A program made the position numbers and the translations under genes. This document shows, piece by piece, positions 12,201 through 22,888 of a stretch of 42,921 nucleotides of DNA; positions within the stretch are counted from its first letter, which is position 1, and each line of letters opens with the position of its first letter. The stretch is taken from the NCBI GenBank assembly GCA_034096865.1, contig JAWQFJ010009891.1, positions 5,001 through 47,921 of the forward strand, read 5' to 3'. A model generated the notes under the pieces. The model did no database searches. It had not been told where the DNA came from and saw only the letters and a program-made list of their open reading frames with translations. The stretch is from Theodoxus fluviatilis (lineage: Eukaryota > Mollusca > Gastropoda > Cycloneritida > Neritidae).

Positions 12201-12532
12201 ACTTTGTGCTTGGGTGAGACATTGTCTCCTTCCACTGTTGCAGCGGGGAACTCACAGACCCGACCCCTTCCAAGGACGACGCAACGAGATTTAGTGTGCA
12301 CCACCATGCGGGTTGAAGTGCTAATGTACGCAAAATATCAAATTTAACTAAAATGCTCCCCCTTTGTAAGCACTTTAAGTAGCGCTGAGAGTCTCAGCCA
12401 ACAGCAATGCGCGTACAGGGCCAACCGCAGGTTTTCGATTAAAGAGATATGATATATGAGCGTAGTCCCCGGGTCCGCTCAAAATCTAGGCCCTTCCTTC
12501 TACCCTGTGCACTCCCTAGGAAGGCCACCATC
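9293..12532. other. Receptor 3' flank and intergenic DNA
   Basis: The first AATAAA downstream of the receptor stop is near 10763, with another near 11345. Either could end the transcript, which would imply a 3' UTR of at least 1.4 kb. A minus-strand frame at 12333-12097 (78 codons, starting MRTLALQPAWW) and another at 12075-11755 are open but unrecognised. They may be dispersed-repeat sequence. A palindromic CRE-type site, TGACGTCA, lies near 11266. Confidence 0.4.
9791..9884. repeat. 29-bp tandem repeat, about 3.2 copies
   Basis: Identical copies start at 9791, 9820 and 9849, followed by a partial copy at 9878. Each contains CTTACTACCATATTGATCAA. Confidence 0.95.
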
Positions 12533-12684
12533 TTTCTTTGACATATTTGTAGGAAGTGTTGGATGTAGCATTTTCTTTTTTGCTTTCTTTGACATATTTG
12601 TAGGAAGTGTTGGATGTAGCATTTTCTTTTTTGCTTTCTTTGACATATTTGTAGGAAGTGATGGATGTAGCATTTTCTTTTTTG
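12533..12684. repeat. 51-bp tandem repeat, 3 copies
   Basis: Copies start at 12533, 12584 and 12635. They are nearly identical, and the third has one GTT to GAT change in GGAAGTGTTGG. The period is a multiple of three, so a 17-residue repeat (FFDIFVGSVGCSIFFFA) appears in one frame by chance. Confidence 0.95.
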
Positions 12685-12791
12685 ATCTGAATTGCACTCT
12701 CAGCTGACAGACAGCTTTCGGCTCCTCCAGTCAGTTTTCAATTTAGTCTCGTAGTCCTCTCACTCCAGACTCTGCTCTGAGTATCTGTGAG

Positions 12792-12819
12792 CCCCCCCCC
12801 CCCCCCCCCCCCCCCCCCC
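12792..12819. repeat. Poly-C run
   Basis: About 28 consecutive C. The exact length is probably unreliable in assembly. Confidence 0.9.
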
Positions 12820-13280
12820 TCGAAACATGTTGTAACAGCTCATCAAGCTATTTCGAGTCAACAAAAGTAGATTCTCCAACTTATCCATATGATTGATTAT
12901 CCAATGCGAACGTTCGCGCTGTGTTCTGAGCATGATTTGACTAAACACTACGGAAGGGACCAGAGTAGGCCTATAGATGAGAAGAAATAAGTCATTTGAC
13001 ATTGAAAACTCTGTTCATAATTCATAGCCAGGTAATTTCAAAAGAATGATTCATGCTTGATTGGTGAAGCTACCTAAACCACTCTACTCTTATGTTTAAT
13101 AAAAACTAATGTGCAGAAATAGAGATGACAAATGTGGGTTAAAATGTTTTTAAACTGATGTGCAGAAATGAACGTGGAAAATGCGGGTAGATGTGCTTTT
13201 AAAGTAATAAGCAGGAATAAACATGACAATCGTGGGTTAATGTGTAAGGCATGGCAAGTAGTGACGCGGGCAAGTGTTTC
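12820..13280. other. Intergenic, no gene recognised
   Basis: Contains a diverged pair of segments sharing ATGTGCAGAAAT (around 13110 and 13160), suggesting an old local duplication. No coding or RNA gene is visible. Confidence 0.45.
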
Positions 13281-13281
13281 A

Positions 13282-13333
<52 letters not shown>

Positions 13334-13349
13334 CTCGCTCTCGCTCTCG

Positions 13350-13391
<42 letters not shown>
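13281..13391. repeat. TC dinucleotide microsatellite
   Basis: About 110 bp of CT/TC with interspersed CTCG units at 13330-13362. The poly-Ser-Leu and Arg-Glu frames it produces on the two strands are artefacts. Confidence 0.97.
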
Positions 13392-13393
<2 letters not shown>

Positions 13394-14097
13394 CATACCT
13401 CACCCACGCACATTTGAATACATTCGTAATTCTACACATAAAACGCGCGCGCGCGCAAACATGCATATACACACAGGCACAAATACGACAAAGCAACAAA
13501 CACTTTTGGATATTGTTAAGTCCGTATCTAAACTACACTTTGCTGTTCTGTTTCAAATGAGAATGAGTGTTCAGCTCAGCTGTACAGTTAGTCATTGTTA
13601 ACGTGCAAAGTGTTGTGTGGTGGGATTCATTGCTAATCACCATATCAATTGTCAGTTGTCAGTTGGTGAATATTTTCATGTTGTTTGGTCATACATGCTA
13701 AAATGTAAGTATTGATATTGTTTCCTTTAATAAATAGTGATGAAAAAACTCTTGATACACTTTTTGGACGGTGAAATGTGTGAGATGTCACAGATGCTGA
13801 ACAGCATCGCGGGCAGTAAGTTTCATGGCCCTGGAATACTATAAAATTGGGCAGTGTATTTAATCTCTTTGTGAAATCTAGTTGGCGAGTCTACACAATG
13901 AATCATTCATGCGAAGAGAAGATAATGAAACCGAGTACGCAGTCTTGTAAGCTCCCGACAACACGCTAGATTTGTGATTATTCATCAGTAATTGCTCATT
14001 TGCTTGAATGTACCGCACACACGCCAACCAGCCCACCACGACCACTGTTTCTCCACATATAGTGAAGCGTCCTGGCCTCTGGCAGTGCAAGCGGGAG
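13392..14097. other. Intergenic, no gene recognised
   Basis: A short CG run at 13445-13456, otherwise unremarkable AT-rich sequence with no supported gene. Confidence 0.45.
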
Positions 14098-14175
14098 GCG
14101 ACACATGTAGGACTGTCCACCACAAATAAGTACTGTGCGACACATGTAGGACTGTCCACCACAAATAAGTACTGT
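14098..14175. repeat. 39-bp perfect tandem duplication
   Basis: Two identical copies, 14098-14136 and 14137-14175, 190 bp before the large 32-bp array. Confidence 0.95.
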
Positions 14176-14364
14176 GCGATGCTGCGAGTTTGAGCGATAT
14201 CGATATTAACATGTCGTAAAAGATATCTAGCACATGGCCGCATGACCTTTTGTTATCAAAGATGACAGGTGCTAAAAACTCGTTTATCCAAATCGAGCGT
14301 TCAAGAATAGGCCTCGCCTGGTTTTTCACCGCTAGTTTGTCTCTTTCATGTCACTTTGAGTCCG

Positions 14365-16285
14365 CACATATCTGTATTACAACTACGCATGAAAGGCACA
14401 TATCTGTATTACAACTACGCATGAAAGGCACATATCTGTGTTACAACTACGCATGAAAGGCACATATCTGTATTACAACTACGCATGAAAGGCACATATC
14501 TGTGTTACAACTACGCATGAAAGGCACATATCTGTATTACAACTACGCATGAAAGGCACATATCTGTATTACAACTACGCATGAAAGGCACATATCTGTG
14601 TTACAACTACGCATGAAAGGCACATATCTGTATTACAACTACGCATGAAAGGCACATATCTGTATTACAACTACGCATGAAAGGCACATATCTGTATTAC
14701 AACTACGCATGAAAGGCACATATCTGTATTACAACTACGCATGAAAGGCACATATCTGTGTTACAACTACGCATGAAAGGCACATATCTGTATTACAACT
14801 ACGCATGAAAGGCACATATCTGTATTACAACTACGCATGAAAGGCACATATCTGTATTACAACTACGCATGAAAGGCACATATCTGTATTACAACTACGC
14901 ATGAAAGGCACATATCTGTATTACAACTACGCATGACAGGCACATATCTGTATTACAACTACGCATGAAAGGCACATATCTGTATTACAACTACGCATGA
15001 AAGGCACATATCTGTATTACAACTACGCATGAAAGGCACATGTCTGTATTACAACTACGCATGACAGGCATATATCTGTATTACAACTACGCATGACAGG
15101 CACATATCTGTATTACAACTACGCATGAAAGGCACATATCTGTATTACAACTACGCATGAAAGGCACATATCTGTATTACAACTACGCATGAAAGGCACA
15201 TATCTGTATTACAACTACGCATGAAAGGCACATATCTGTGTTACAACTACGCATGAAAGGCACATATCTGTATTACAACTACGCATGAAAGGCACATATC
15301 TGTATTACAACTACGCATGACAGGCACATATCTGTATTACAACTACGCATGAAAGGCACATATCTGTATTACAACTACGCATGAAAGGCACATATCTGTA
15401 TTACAACTACGCATGACAGGCACATATCTGTATTACAACTACGCATGAAAGGCACATATCTGTGTTACAACTACGCATGAAAGGCACATATCTGTATTAC
15501 AACTACGCATGACAGGCACATATCTGTATTACATACTACGCATGACAGGCACATATCTGTATTACAACTACGCATGAAAGGCACATATCTGTATTACAAC
15601 TACGCATGACAGGCACATATCTGTATTACAACTACGCATGACAGGCACATATCTGTATTACAACTACGCATGAAAGGCACATATCTGTATTACAACTACG
15701 CATGACAGGCACATATCTGTATTACAACTACGCATGAAAGGCACATATCTGTATTACAACTACGCATGAAAGGCACATATCTGTATTACAACTACGCATG
15801 AAAGGCACATGTCTGTATTACAACTACGCATGACAGGCACATATCTGTATTACAACTACGCATGACAGGCACATATCTGTATTACAACTACGCATGACAG
15901 GCACATATCTGTATTACAACTACGCATGAAAGGCACATATCTGTATTACAACTACGCATGACAGGCACATATCTGTATTACAACTACGCATGAAAGGCAC
16001 ATATCTGTATTACAACTACGCATGAAAGGCACATATCTGTATTACAACTACGCATGACAGGCACATATCTGTATTACAACTACGCATGACAGGCACATAT
16101 CTGTATTACAACTACGCATGAAAGGCACATATCTGTATTACAACTACGCATGAAAGGCATATATCTGTATTACAACTACGCATGAAAGGCACATATCTGT
16201 ATTACAACTACGCATGAAAGGCACATATCTGTATTACAACTACGCATGAAAGGCACATATCTGTATTACAACTACGCATGAAAGG
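14365..16285. repeat. 32-bp tandem array, 60 units
   Basis: The unit seen at 14365-14396 (begins CACATATCTGTATTAC, ends GCATGAAAGG) is repeated head-to-tail 60 times. One single-base insertion near 15533 accounts for the total of 1,921 bp. Variation is confined to a few positions: TGTATT/TGTGTT, GAAAGG/GACAGG, and rare CATGTC and TATATC forms. The GTG form occurs in the first two thirds (14437 to about 15470). The ACAGG form first appears near 14935 and becomes common afterwards. There are no spacers, so this is not CRISPR-like. The period is not a multiple of three and the array is non-coding. Confidence 0.98.
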
Positions 16286-17449
16286 CACATGCATTATGGC
16301 CGCAGTCTGCAAACGGCCGACTTTGACCCTCAATCCGATTTCCGCACCGTCAGTCAAAATCAGCAAGAGTCGCACTACATTCACTTTGTGGTGGAGAAGC
16401 ACGGGCGTTGTCATAGCTACAGCAGAACGACTGGACTGCAGGTCAGCTGGCTGCACGCTAAGGGAGCGGACCCGAATGTGATCTGTCACCACGAAACGAG
16501 TCCAAACTCCACTCTTTCGCTTTCAAAGTAGTGACTGGTTCTGAAAGAGCTTTGAATGCTCTTTCCTCTTATGAAAACAGCTTTGAATTTGGACAAGCGG
16601 TGGTGAGATACAGGCTCTTTCAGACGCTACCTTCTAAAATTGACACGCCGAGAAAATTATATCGGCACTTTTCGTAGTTGTTCATTAGATTTACACTCAG
16701 TTTAGTCAAATCTAGACACTCATGGAAACATTAATTTTATTAAAGAAGGAGAGTGGAAAAGTAAAAAATATCCGCTTTGGAGGCATTTTCACATTAGAAC
16801 TGGAATCGTTTGGTGCTTTAAAAGCGCTTTTAAGCAACATGTAGATGAATTATCTGTGGAGCAACTGGGATGAAAATCACTACATCGACAACCTTTACCT
16901 TCCTCGCCCTTTTCAGGTGTTGTTAGGCCAAAATCGCTCAAATGGGATGCAGACGCACCTTGTGGTGACAGGTAATAAAAAGACCGATAGTGCTGGATGT
17001 TCTCTAGTCCTGCATCGGCTGGAACTCATGATCAGGTGCTTAGAGAGTCTTACCCCACTAACTCCATTTGGGCTGCCCCAAGCAGCACAATGTGCCAACG
17101 AGGACCATCTTTTCAAGGTAGGGTCCTCTTTCCCATGATAGAAAGGACAGCCTGTAATCGTTCGCCACGATTCTGCGCCAGTTCATTAGCATTGTTTAAG
17201 AATGCAACAATGGACCGGTATCCGGTCGTTTCATTACGCACCGCCACACAGCCACAGTCTCCCCAGCCACCTGGACGATGTCCATCTTTCACTTTATCTT
17301 TGCCACGAACACGTCCACTGCCTCAGCTTGCAAAGATAGACGCCGTCCTCAACGAGAATGCTTACATTATTCATTAGCGAGGAACATCGGGGCATGAGTG
17401 CGAATGAGCGCACTGAAGGGAAGGCCATTGATGTGTCAAAATAGTCAGT
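16286..17449. other. Unassigned stretch between satellite and LINE
   Basis: 16291-16530 is open on both strands (plus, 80 codons containing HFVVEKHGRCHSYS; minus, about 94 codons containing VLLHHKVNVVRLLLIL and running into the array). 16845-17138 holds another open frame on the plus strand (98 codons). The compositions are not repeat-like, but I recognise no family. They may be fragments of a dispersed repeat. The rest shows nothing identifiable. Confidence 0.4.
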
Positions 17450-20079
17450 GGTATCATACCACTGATAAGAATGAAATCAACGTAATAGATGATGAAGACC
17501 GTGAAGGGCTTGAAGGTAAAATACAGTACGAAGAAATAGCTCAAGCAGTGAAATCCATGAAAAACAATCGGACACCCGGTTCAGATGGCTATCCGACAGA
17601 ATTTTTCAAATTCTTCTGGAAAGACTTCGGCAAAATAATTCTACAGGCAATCAATGAATCATATGACGATAAACAATTCTCCTTTCTACAATGAGAGGGA
17701 GTGATTACATGTATACCAAAAGCAGACAAAGATAGAAACTATCTCAAAAACTGGCGCCCAATAACACTCCTCAATACTGTATATAAAATTGCATCTACTT
17801 GTATCGCCAACAGACTTAGAAAAGTTATTGGTTCTATTATCAGCACAGAACAAAAAGGCTTCTTAAAAGGAAGATATATAGGTGAAAGTATAAGACTACT
17901 ATACGATACATTGTACTACACTTCAAAGAAGCAAATTCCTGGTCTTCTTGTACTTGTGGATTTTGAAAAAGCTTTTGATACTATATCAAGAAGTTTTATT
18001 TCAGAATGTCTGAAAATGTTTCGATTTGGACAGCCATTTATCAGTTGGATTGAAACGCTCAGCAATAATTCATCTGCTCGGGTGCTGCAGAATGGCTACC
18101 TGACCAAGTCCATACCTATTTCCAGAGGTTGTAGACAAGGTGATCCAATCGCAAGTTTTCTTTTTCTCATTGGTGCTCAAATTCTGAATACCCTCTGTCA
18201 TAAAAATGAACAAATCCGGGGAATAACAATGAACGGAAAAGAGTACAAGATAGCCCAGTACGTAGATGATACAGAATGTTTCCTTGACGGTAGTGAAGGA
18301 TCACTAAAAGCAACACTAGAAACATTGAAATACTTTGAAAGCATATCAGGGCTTAAAGTAAACATTGAGAAAACAAGATAGGTTTGGTTCGCACCTCTGA
18401 GTAATTCCAAGACTCAGATATGCACAAACTATAATTTAGATTGGAATCAAGGTCCCTTTAAAGTTCTTGGGATTACATTATCCGCCAACATATCGGATGT
18501 CCCTCAATTAAACTACGAAGGACTAGTAGGAAAAGTAAAGAATGTACTCAGAGCATGGAGAGGGAGAAACCTCACACTTATCGGAAAAGTCAAAATCATA
18601 AAGACACTAGCACTCTCTAAATTGACTTACTATCTGATGAACATTCCTCGACCCTCTGACAGTATGATAAAAGAAATCAGCAAGACATGCTTCCAGTTTC
18701 TTTGGAATGGTAAACCTAGCAAAATAAAAAGAGATGTAATGATAAAAGATTGCAGTGAGGGAGGATTGAGAATGATAGATGTAGATAGCTTTGACAAGGC
18801 TCTAAAATTGACTTGGATAAGACGTTTATTTGCAAGATAACTTCACACGCAACTATATATATTTTACGGACCATGAATGTGAAATATTACATAAGACAGG
18901 AGGTTGTATTGACCCTGAAACCATCGCAGGACTGAATCCATTTTGGAAAGAAGTTTTCAGCCATTGGAATGAGATATTAACAAAATTTGATCAACCATCA
19001 ACAGTAAAACAAATTCTCTCTCACTCTTTGTGGAACAATCCATCTATGAAAGATAAATACTTGTTCAACCTTGCGTGGTACAACGCCCTCATAAAGTCAG
19101 TCAGAGATATCGTCAATGTGAAAGGTCAACCAAAATTATTTTCTGAAATAATGTCGCAGTACCAGAATAATTGCAATTTTTTTATTATACAACAGAATAG
19201 TGCATAACATTCCGGGGAGATGGAAAGATATCCTCGCATGTAATTGTAATCAATCTATGCTAGATATCCCCACTTCTCCTCCAATTAGGGAAGTATTGGA
19301 AACCAAAGCAATGAGAAGCATTACTTTTTAATATGACACTCTAATAAAAAATAATTCTTAACCTGCAGGACATGAAAAATGGTCAAGAAACCTGTCCGAC
19401 TTTAATCTTCCATGAAAGAAGTATCACACATTAAATAAATGGAATAACCCAGACACGCAAACAAGATCATTTCAATTCAAGCTCTTGCACAGAATCCTAC
19501 CAACTAATTTATTTCTAAAAGCAATACGACTAACAAACGACGACAGGTGCAGCATGTGTAGAAATGAACGAGAGACACTGGAACATGTTTGTCTCCTTTG
19601 TCCATTTACCAAGATTCTCTGGGACAATATTGAATTGTATATGCCTCAAAAACTAGACCATGCTGAAAAATTCACCACTTTCGAAAAACTATTTGGAGCT
19701 GTGCAGGGAAGTAAAGCAGTAAATCACATATTAACCCTAACTAGAAAACATATATATTATTGTAAGCAGACAGACGAAAAACCAAATATTCACGATTTGA
19801 CCAGATACATACTACAGATAATTCAAACTGAAAAATATAGCGCAAAAATCAGCCAGACCCTTGAACAGTTTAAGACAAAATGGAACAATTTTATATAATG
19901 AATTAATATACTGTACATTACATTAACTTTTATTAGAAATGCCACTCGACACAATTCGGCGCTGTGAAATCCCCATCACTCCATCTCGTCCAGCATTCCT
20001 AACATTCCTTCTTCGCCATCTGATGCCCTTACATTTATAAATTTCGCATACCTTTTCACACACATGCCTGCCCTGTCTA

Positions 20080-20121
<42 letters not shown>

Positions 20122-20425
20122 TCCAACTTATATCTCCTTCTCTTTCATTCTTTTTTCGGCTAGAAGGAGAAAACCCCCAAACCCCCAACCCCACCCCACC
20201 CCTTCCCATTCACCCCCGACGTTACTACACTCAGTAGACTTCCTCGTTTGCTGCTTTTCTTTTTCTTTTTCCAATTGTTTGTTTGAACTGATGATTAATG
20301 ATAATGATTGATGATGATGAAGGATAATGATGATCGATGTTGATTAATGAAAACTGCAATGTGTACCTTACCTTTTTTTCGCTCCTCTGTTTCTCTTGTT
20401 TTGCAAATAAACATTTTTTTTTAAA
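17450..20425 (+). mobile_element. Tx1/L1-like LINE, 5'-truncated and broken
   Basis: RT and C-terminal part of an L1-group element. In order: thumb/linker at 17457-17692 (NRTPGSDGYPTEFFKFFW); a TGA; RT at 17701-18381 (NWRPITLLNTVYKI, KGRYIGESIRLL, LVDFEKAFDTIS, SRGCRQGDPIASFLF, QYVDDTECFLDG); a TAG; then LTLIGKVKIIKTLALSKLTY and FLWNGKPSKIKRD to 18840; a frameshift into 18830-19207; and the terminal zinc-knuckle region at 19485-19898 (CSMCRNERETLEHVCLLCPF). Motif C has VDD instead of ADD. There is no endonuclease or ORF1. The 3' UTR includes a CT run (20083-20116), and the probable polyadenylation end is AATAAACATTTTTTTT near 20407-20425. At least three stops or frameshifts make it a dead copy. 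Confidence 0.92.
20083..20116. repeat. CT microsatellite
   Basis: A pure CT run in the 3' part of the Tx1-like LINE. It is the source of a spurious Glu-Arg frame on the minus strand. Confidence 0.95.
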
Positions 20426-20689
20426 TTGATTTGTTTTGATTTGACACCATACTCACTCTGACGCACTCATTTGTCTCAACCCAGCCACAACAATGAGAAC
20501 AGTAACAACATTCAAATTTAGATTCAGAGCCTTGGGCGACACGAGAAACAGAAATACCCGAAGACAAACAGAACAGACTCGGCAAAGGGAAAATATCGTC
20601 TTACCAGTTGAGTAGTGACAGAGTTCTTGGGAAGCACATAATTCTACTCATTATCCGGCGTTGCCGATTAGGATCAGTTGGCGAAGACC
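20426..20689. other. Short spacer between two LINEs
   Basis: No gene, tandem repeat or element end was identified. The upstream limit of the following LINE is not sharply defined and may lie inside this stretch. Confidence 0.35.
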
Positions 20690-22641
20690 ATACTCCAGCC
20701 TGACAGTGAGGTCAAGGCCACGGAATCCCCTTTGCTAGAAGTGTCATGAATCTTGTGTCAAATCTTGTGCCACCCTCTTGGTCAGTCCAGGATGCCTTTG
20801 TCTTTTCAAAGGCTATGTCGTTATTACGGGTAAAACTGAAATCGATTATCAAAGCAACTAATAGAGAAGTTATGGGGTCTGGCAGTACAGTAGACTATCT
20901 ATGACTTTGAACACCCCAGTTTGTGTGCATTTCTTTTGTGTGTATAGGCCACCCCCCAGCAAAGCAAACAAGTTGGCTGATGCTATGATCTATGCACAGT
21001 TTAGTGATATGTTAGCCACTCTTCAAGGGAATGTTGTCATTGTTGGTGACTTTAATTTTCATTATGATAAGCCAGAAACCTACAGTACTGTACGCATGAT
21101 GGACATCTTGTCTACCTTCGGTCTGAAGCAAGCAGTTTCAGACCCCACCCACAGGTCTGGTCATATCATTGACTGGGTGCTGTTTCGTGCTGATGACAAT
21201 GTGTTTCGTTCATGTCATGTCTCTCAATCTGACCATTTCGCTGTGTTGTGTGACTTGGATGTACGGCGGCCGGAGTACCGCAGCGTTCGAAATCTCCGTG
21301 GACTGTGTTCAAACATGATGTGGCTGCTCTGGCTGCTGCGTCACCCGCGCCATCCGCTGACCAGTTGTGTGATCACCTCCGCTCTGTCCTTGACAGTCGT
21401 GCGCCAGCTGCGAAGCGCAAGGTCCCTCAGCGTCGCTTCACTCCGTGGTATAGCACCATCGCTGCCGAACTCCGTGCTTTGAAGCAGAAAAAGCGACAAG
21501 CTGAGCGACAGTGGCTGCGTTCTGGTTTGGCTGTTCACAAAGAAAACCACTTGCGGTCAATTATTTTCCATCACGAACAGGCTCATGAACAAGACCCGTT
21601 GTACTACTCTCCCTTCTTTACCAATGTCGTTGTTACCACAGATATTTTGCGACTTTTTTGTGTCCAAGGTGTCCGATATTCGAAGCAGCGTTGACATGAC
21701 TGCTGATGCAGGTGCGCCTGTTAGTGATGATCCAGTATCCTTCAGGGGTACTCCCCTCCTTCAGTTCAGGCTGGTTGAGGCTAGTGCGGTCCTCAAGACC
21801 ATCCGCAGTATGAACCCTACCTCCTGTGACCTTGACCCTGTTCCCACACCCCTCTTAGTTGAGTGTATTGATGAGATCCTACCTGTCCTGACACAGATGA
21901 TCAATGATTGCTTCCAGACTGGCACCTTCTCTAGTGTTTTCGAGCAGGGTATAGTTAAACCGCTCTTGAAGAAGCGGGACCTAGATCCAAACAAACTTAG
22001 TAATTATAGGCCAGTCTCCAATCTTTGTTTTCTGTCAAAATTGTTAGAGAAGTTAGCTTTGCAGCAGTTGCTGGAACGCGTGTCTCCGTATGACCTTTTG
22101 GCCCGTTTTCAATCCGCGTACCGTGCTCATCATTCCACCGAAGTACCTCTGCTCCGTGTTCTAAACTATCTTCTCGTTGCTTCTGACAATTTTAAAGTTT
22201 ATCTTCTTACTCTGTTGGACTTGAGTGACGCGTTCGACACAATAAACCATAGAATTCTTCTCACCCGTCTTAAAAACGTTTTTCGCATTGGGAACTTAGC
22301 ACTCTCCTGCATTCATATCTCTCAGAATGTAGACAGACTGTTTCGATCTCGGGTTTTTCTTCTGATCCTACACCTCTCAAGTACGGAGTCCCTCAGGGCT
22401 ATGTTCTGGGTCCTCTGCTGTTTCTACTGTACACCCAACAACTCTCCAATGTAATTGACAGTCATTCAGTCTTTCATAGTGAATTTGTTGATGATACCCA
22501 GCTCTACAACTCCTCCCATCCCAGTCAAATCCATTCTCTTCTTTCTACCAGCGAGCACTGTGTCTCTGACGTGAAACGGTGGATGACTCGGAACAAGCTC
22601 CAACTCAATGACTCCAAAACTGAAGCACTCCTTGTGGGCGG
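20690..22641 (+). mobile_element. L2/CR1-like LINE, 5' part (endonuclease and RT)
   Basis: Endonuclease at 20901-21300 (VVIVGDFNFHYD, HRSGHIIDWVLFR, SQSDHFAVLCDL, so the GDFN and SDH catalytic motifs are present). A frameshift leads to a linker at 21305-21600 (RRFTPWYSTIAAELR, QAERQWLRSG), and a second shift leads to RT at 21650-22300 (CDLDPVPTPLL, LSNYRPVSNLCFLSKLLEK, RAHHSTEVPLLRVLN, LLDLSDAFDTINHRIL). Further shifts precede motif C, FVDDTQLYNSS (around 22486-22515, VDD in place of ADD), and KLQLNDSKTEALLVG. Coding continuity breaks exactly at an insertion after 22641 and resumes at 25309. Several frameshifts make this a dead copy. Confidence 0.92.
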
Positions 22642-22728
22642 TGTTACGGGGATCCACACAAACGAACTAAAACAGTTCCCGGGTTATTTACATGTCTTTA
22701 TATTTCAACATAAAACATGCCCGTAACA
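22642..22728. repeat. 87-bp segment with 9-bp inverted ends
   Basis: TGTTACGGG (22642-22650) is perfectly inverted as CCCGTAACA (22720-22728). It may be a small foldback or the internal boundary of a larger element. Coincidence is not excluded. Confidence 0.5.
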
Positions 22729-22888
22729 GGTGTAGAAAAGAAAAATAAAAAAGAATGTTGCATTGGTATATGGCTCAAACACAATATCCTCAATAACCCA
22801 ATCTGATAAAATTACACCTACTCTTCACATACTCAACTCCCAAGGGAAAAATGAACAAGAAGGGCAAAGCCCATACAACTCACATGCT

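Noticed and set aside
12456..12707. Hydrophobic FFDIFVGSVGCSIFFFA repeat protein
   Set aside because: Three-copy 51-bp duplication of T-rich non-coding DNA; no supporting gene structure.
14365..16285. CRISPR-like regular repeats
   Set aside because: The 32-bp units are directly adjacent with no spacers, and the context is eukaryotic. It is a plain tandem array.
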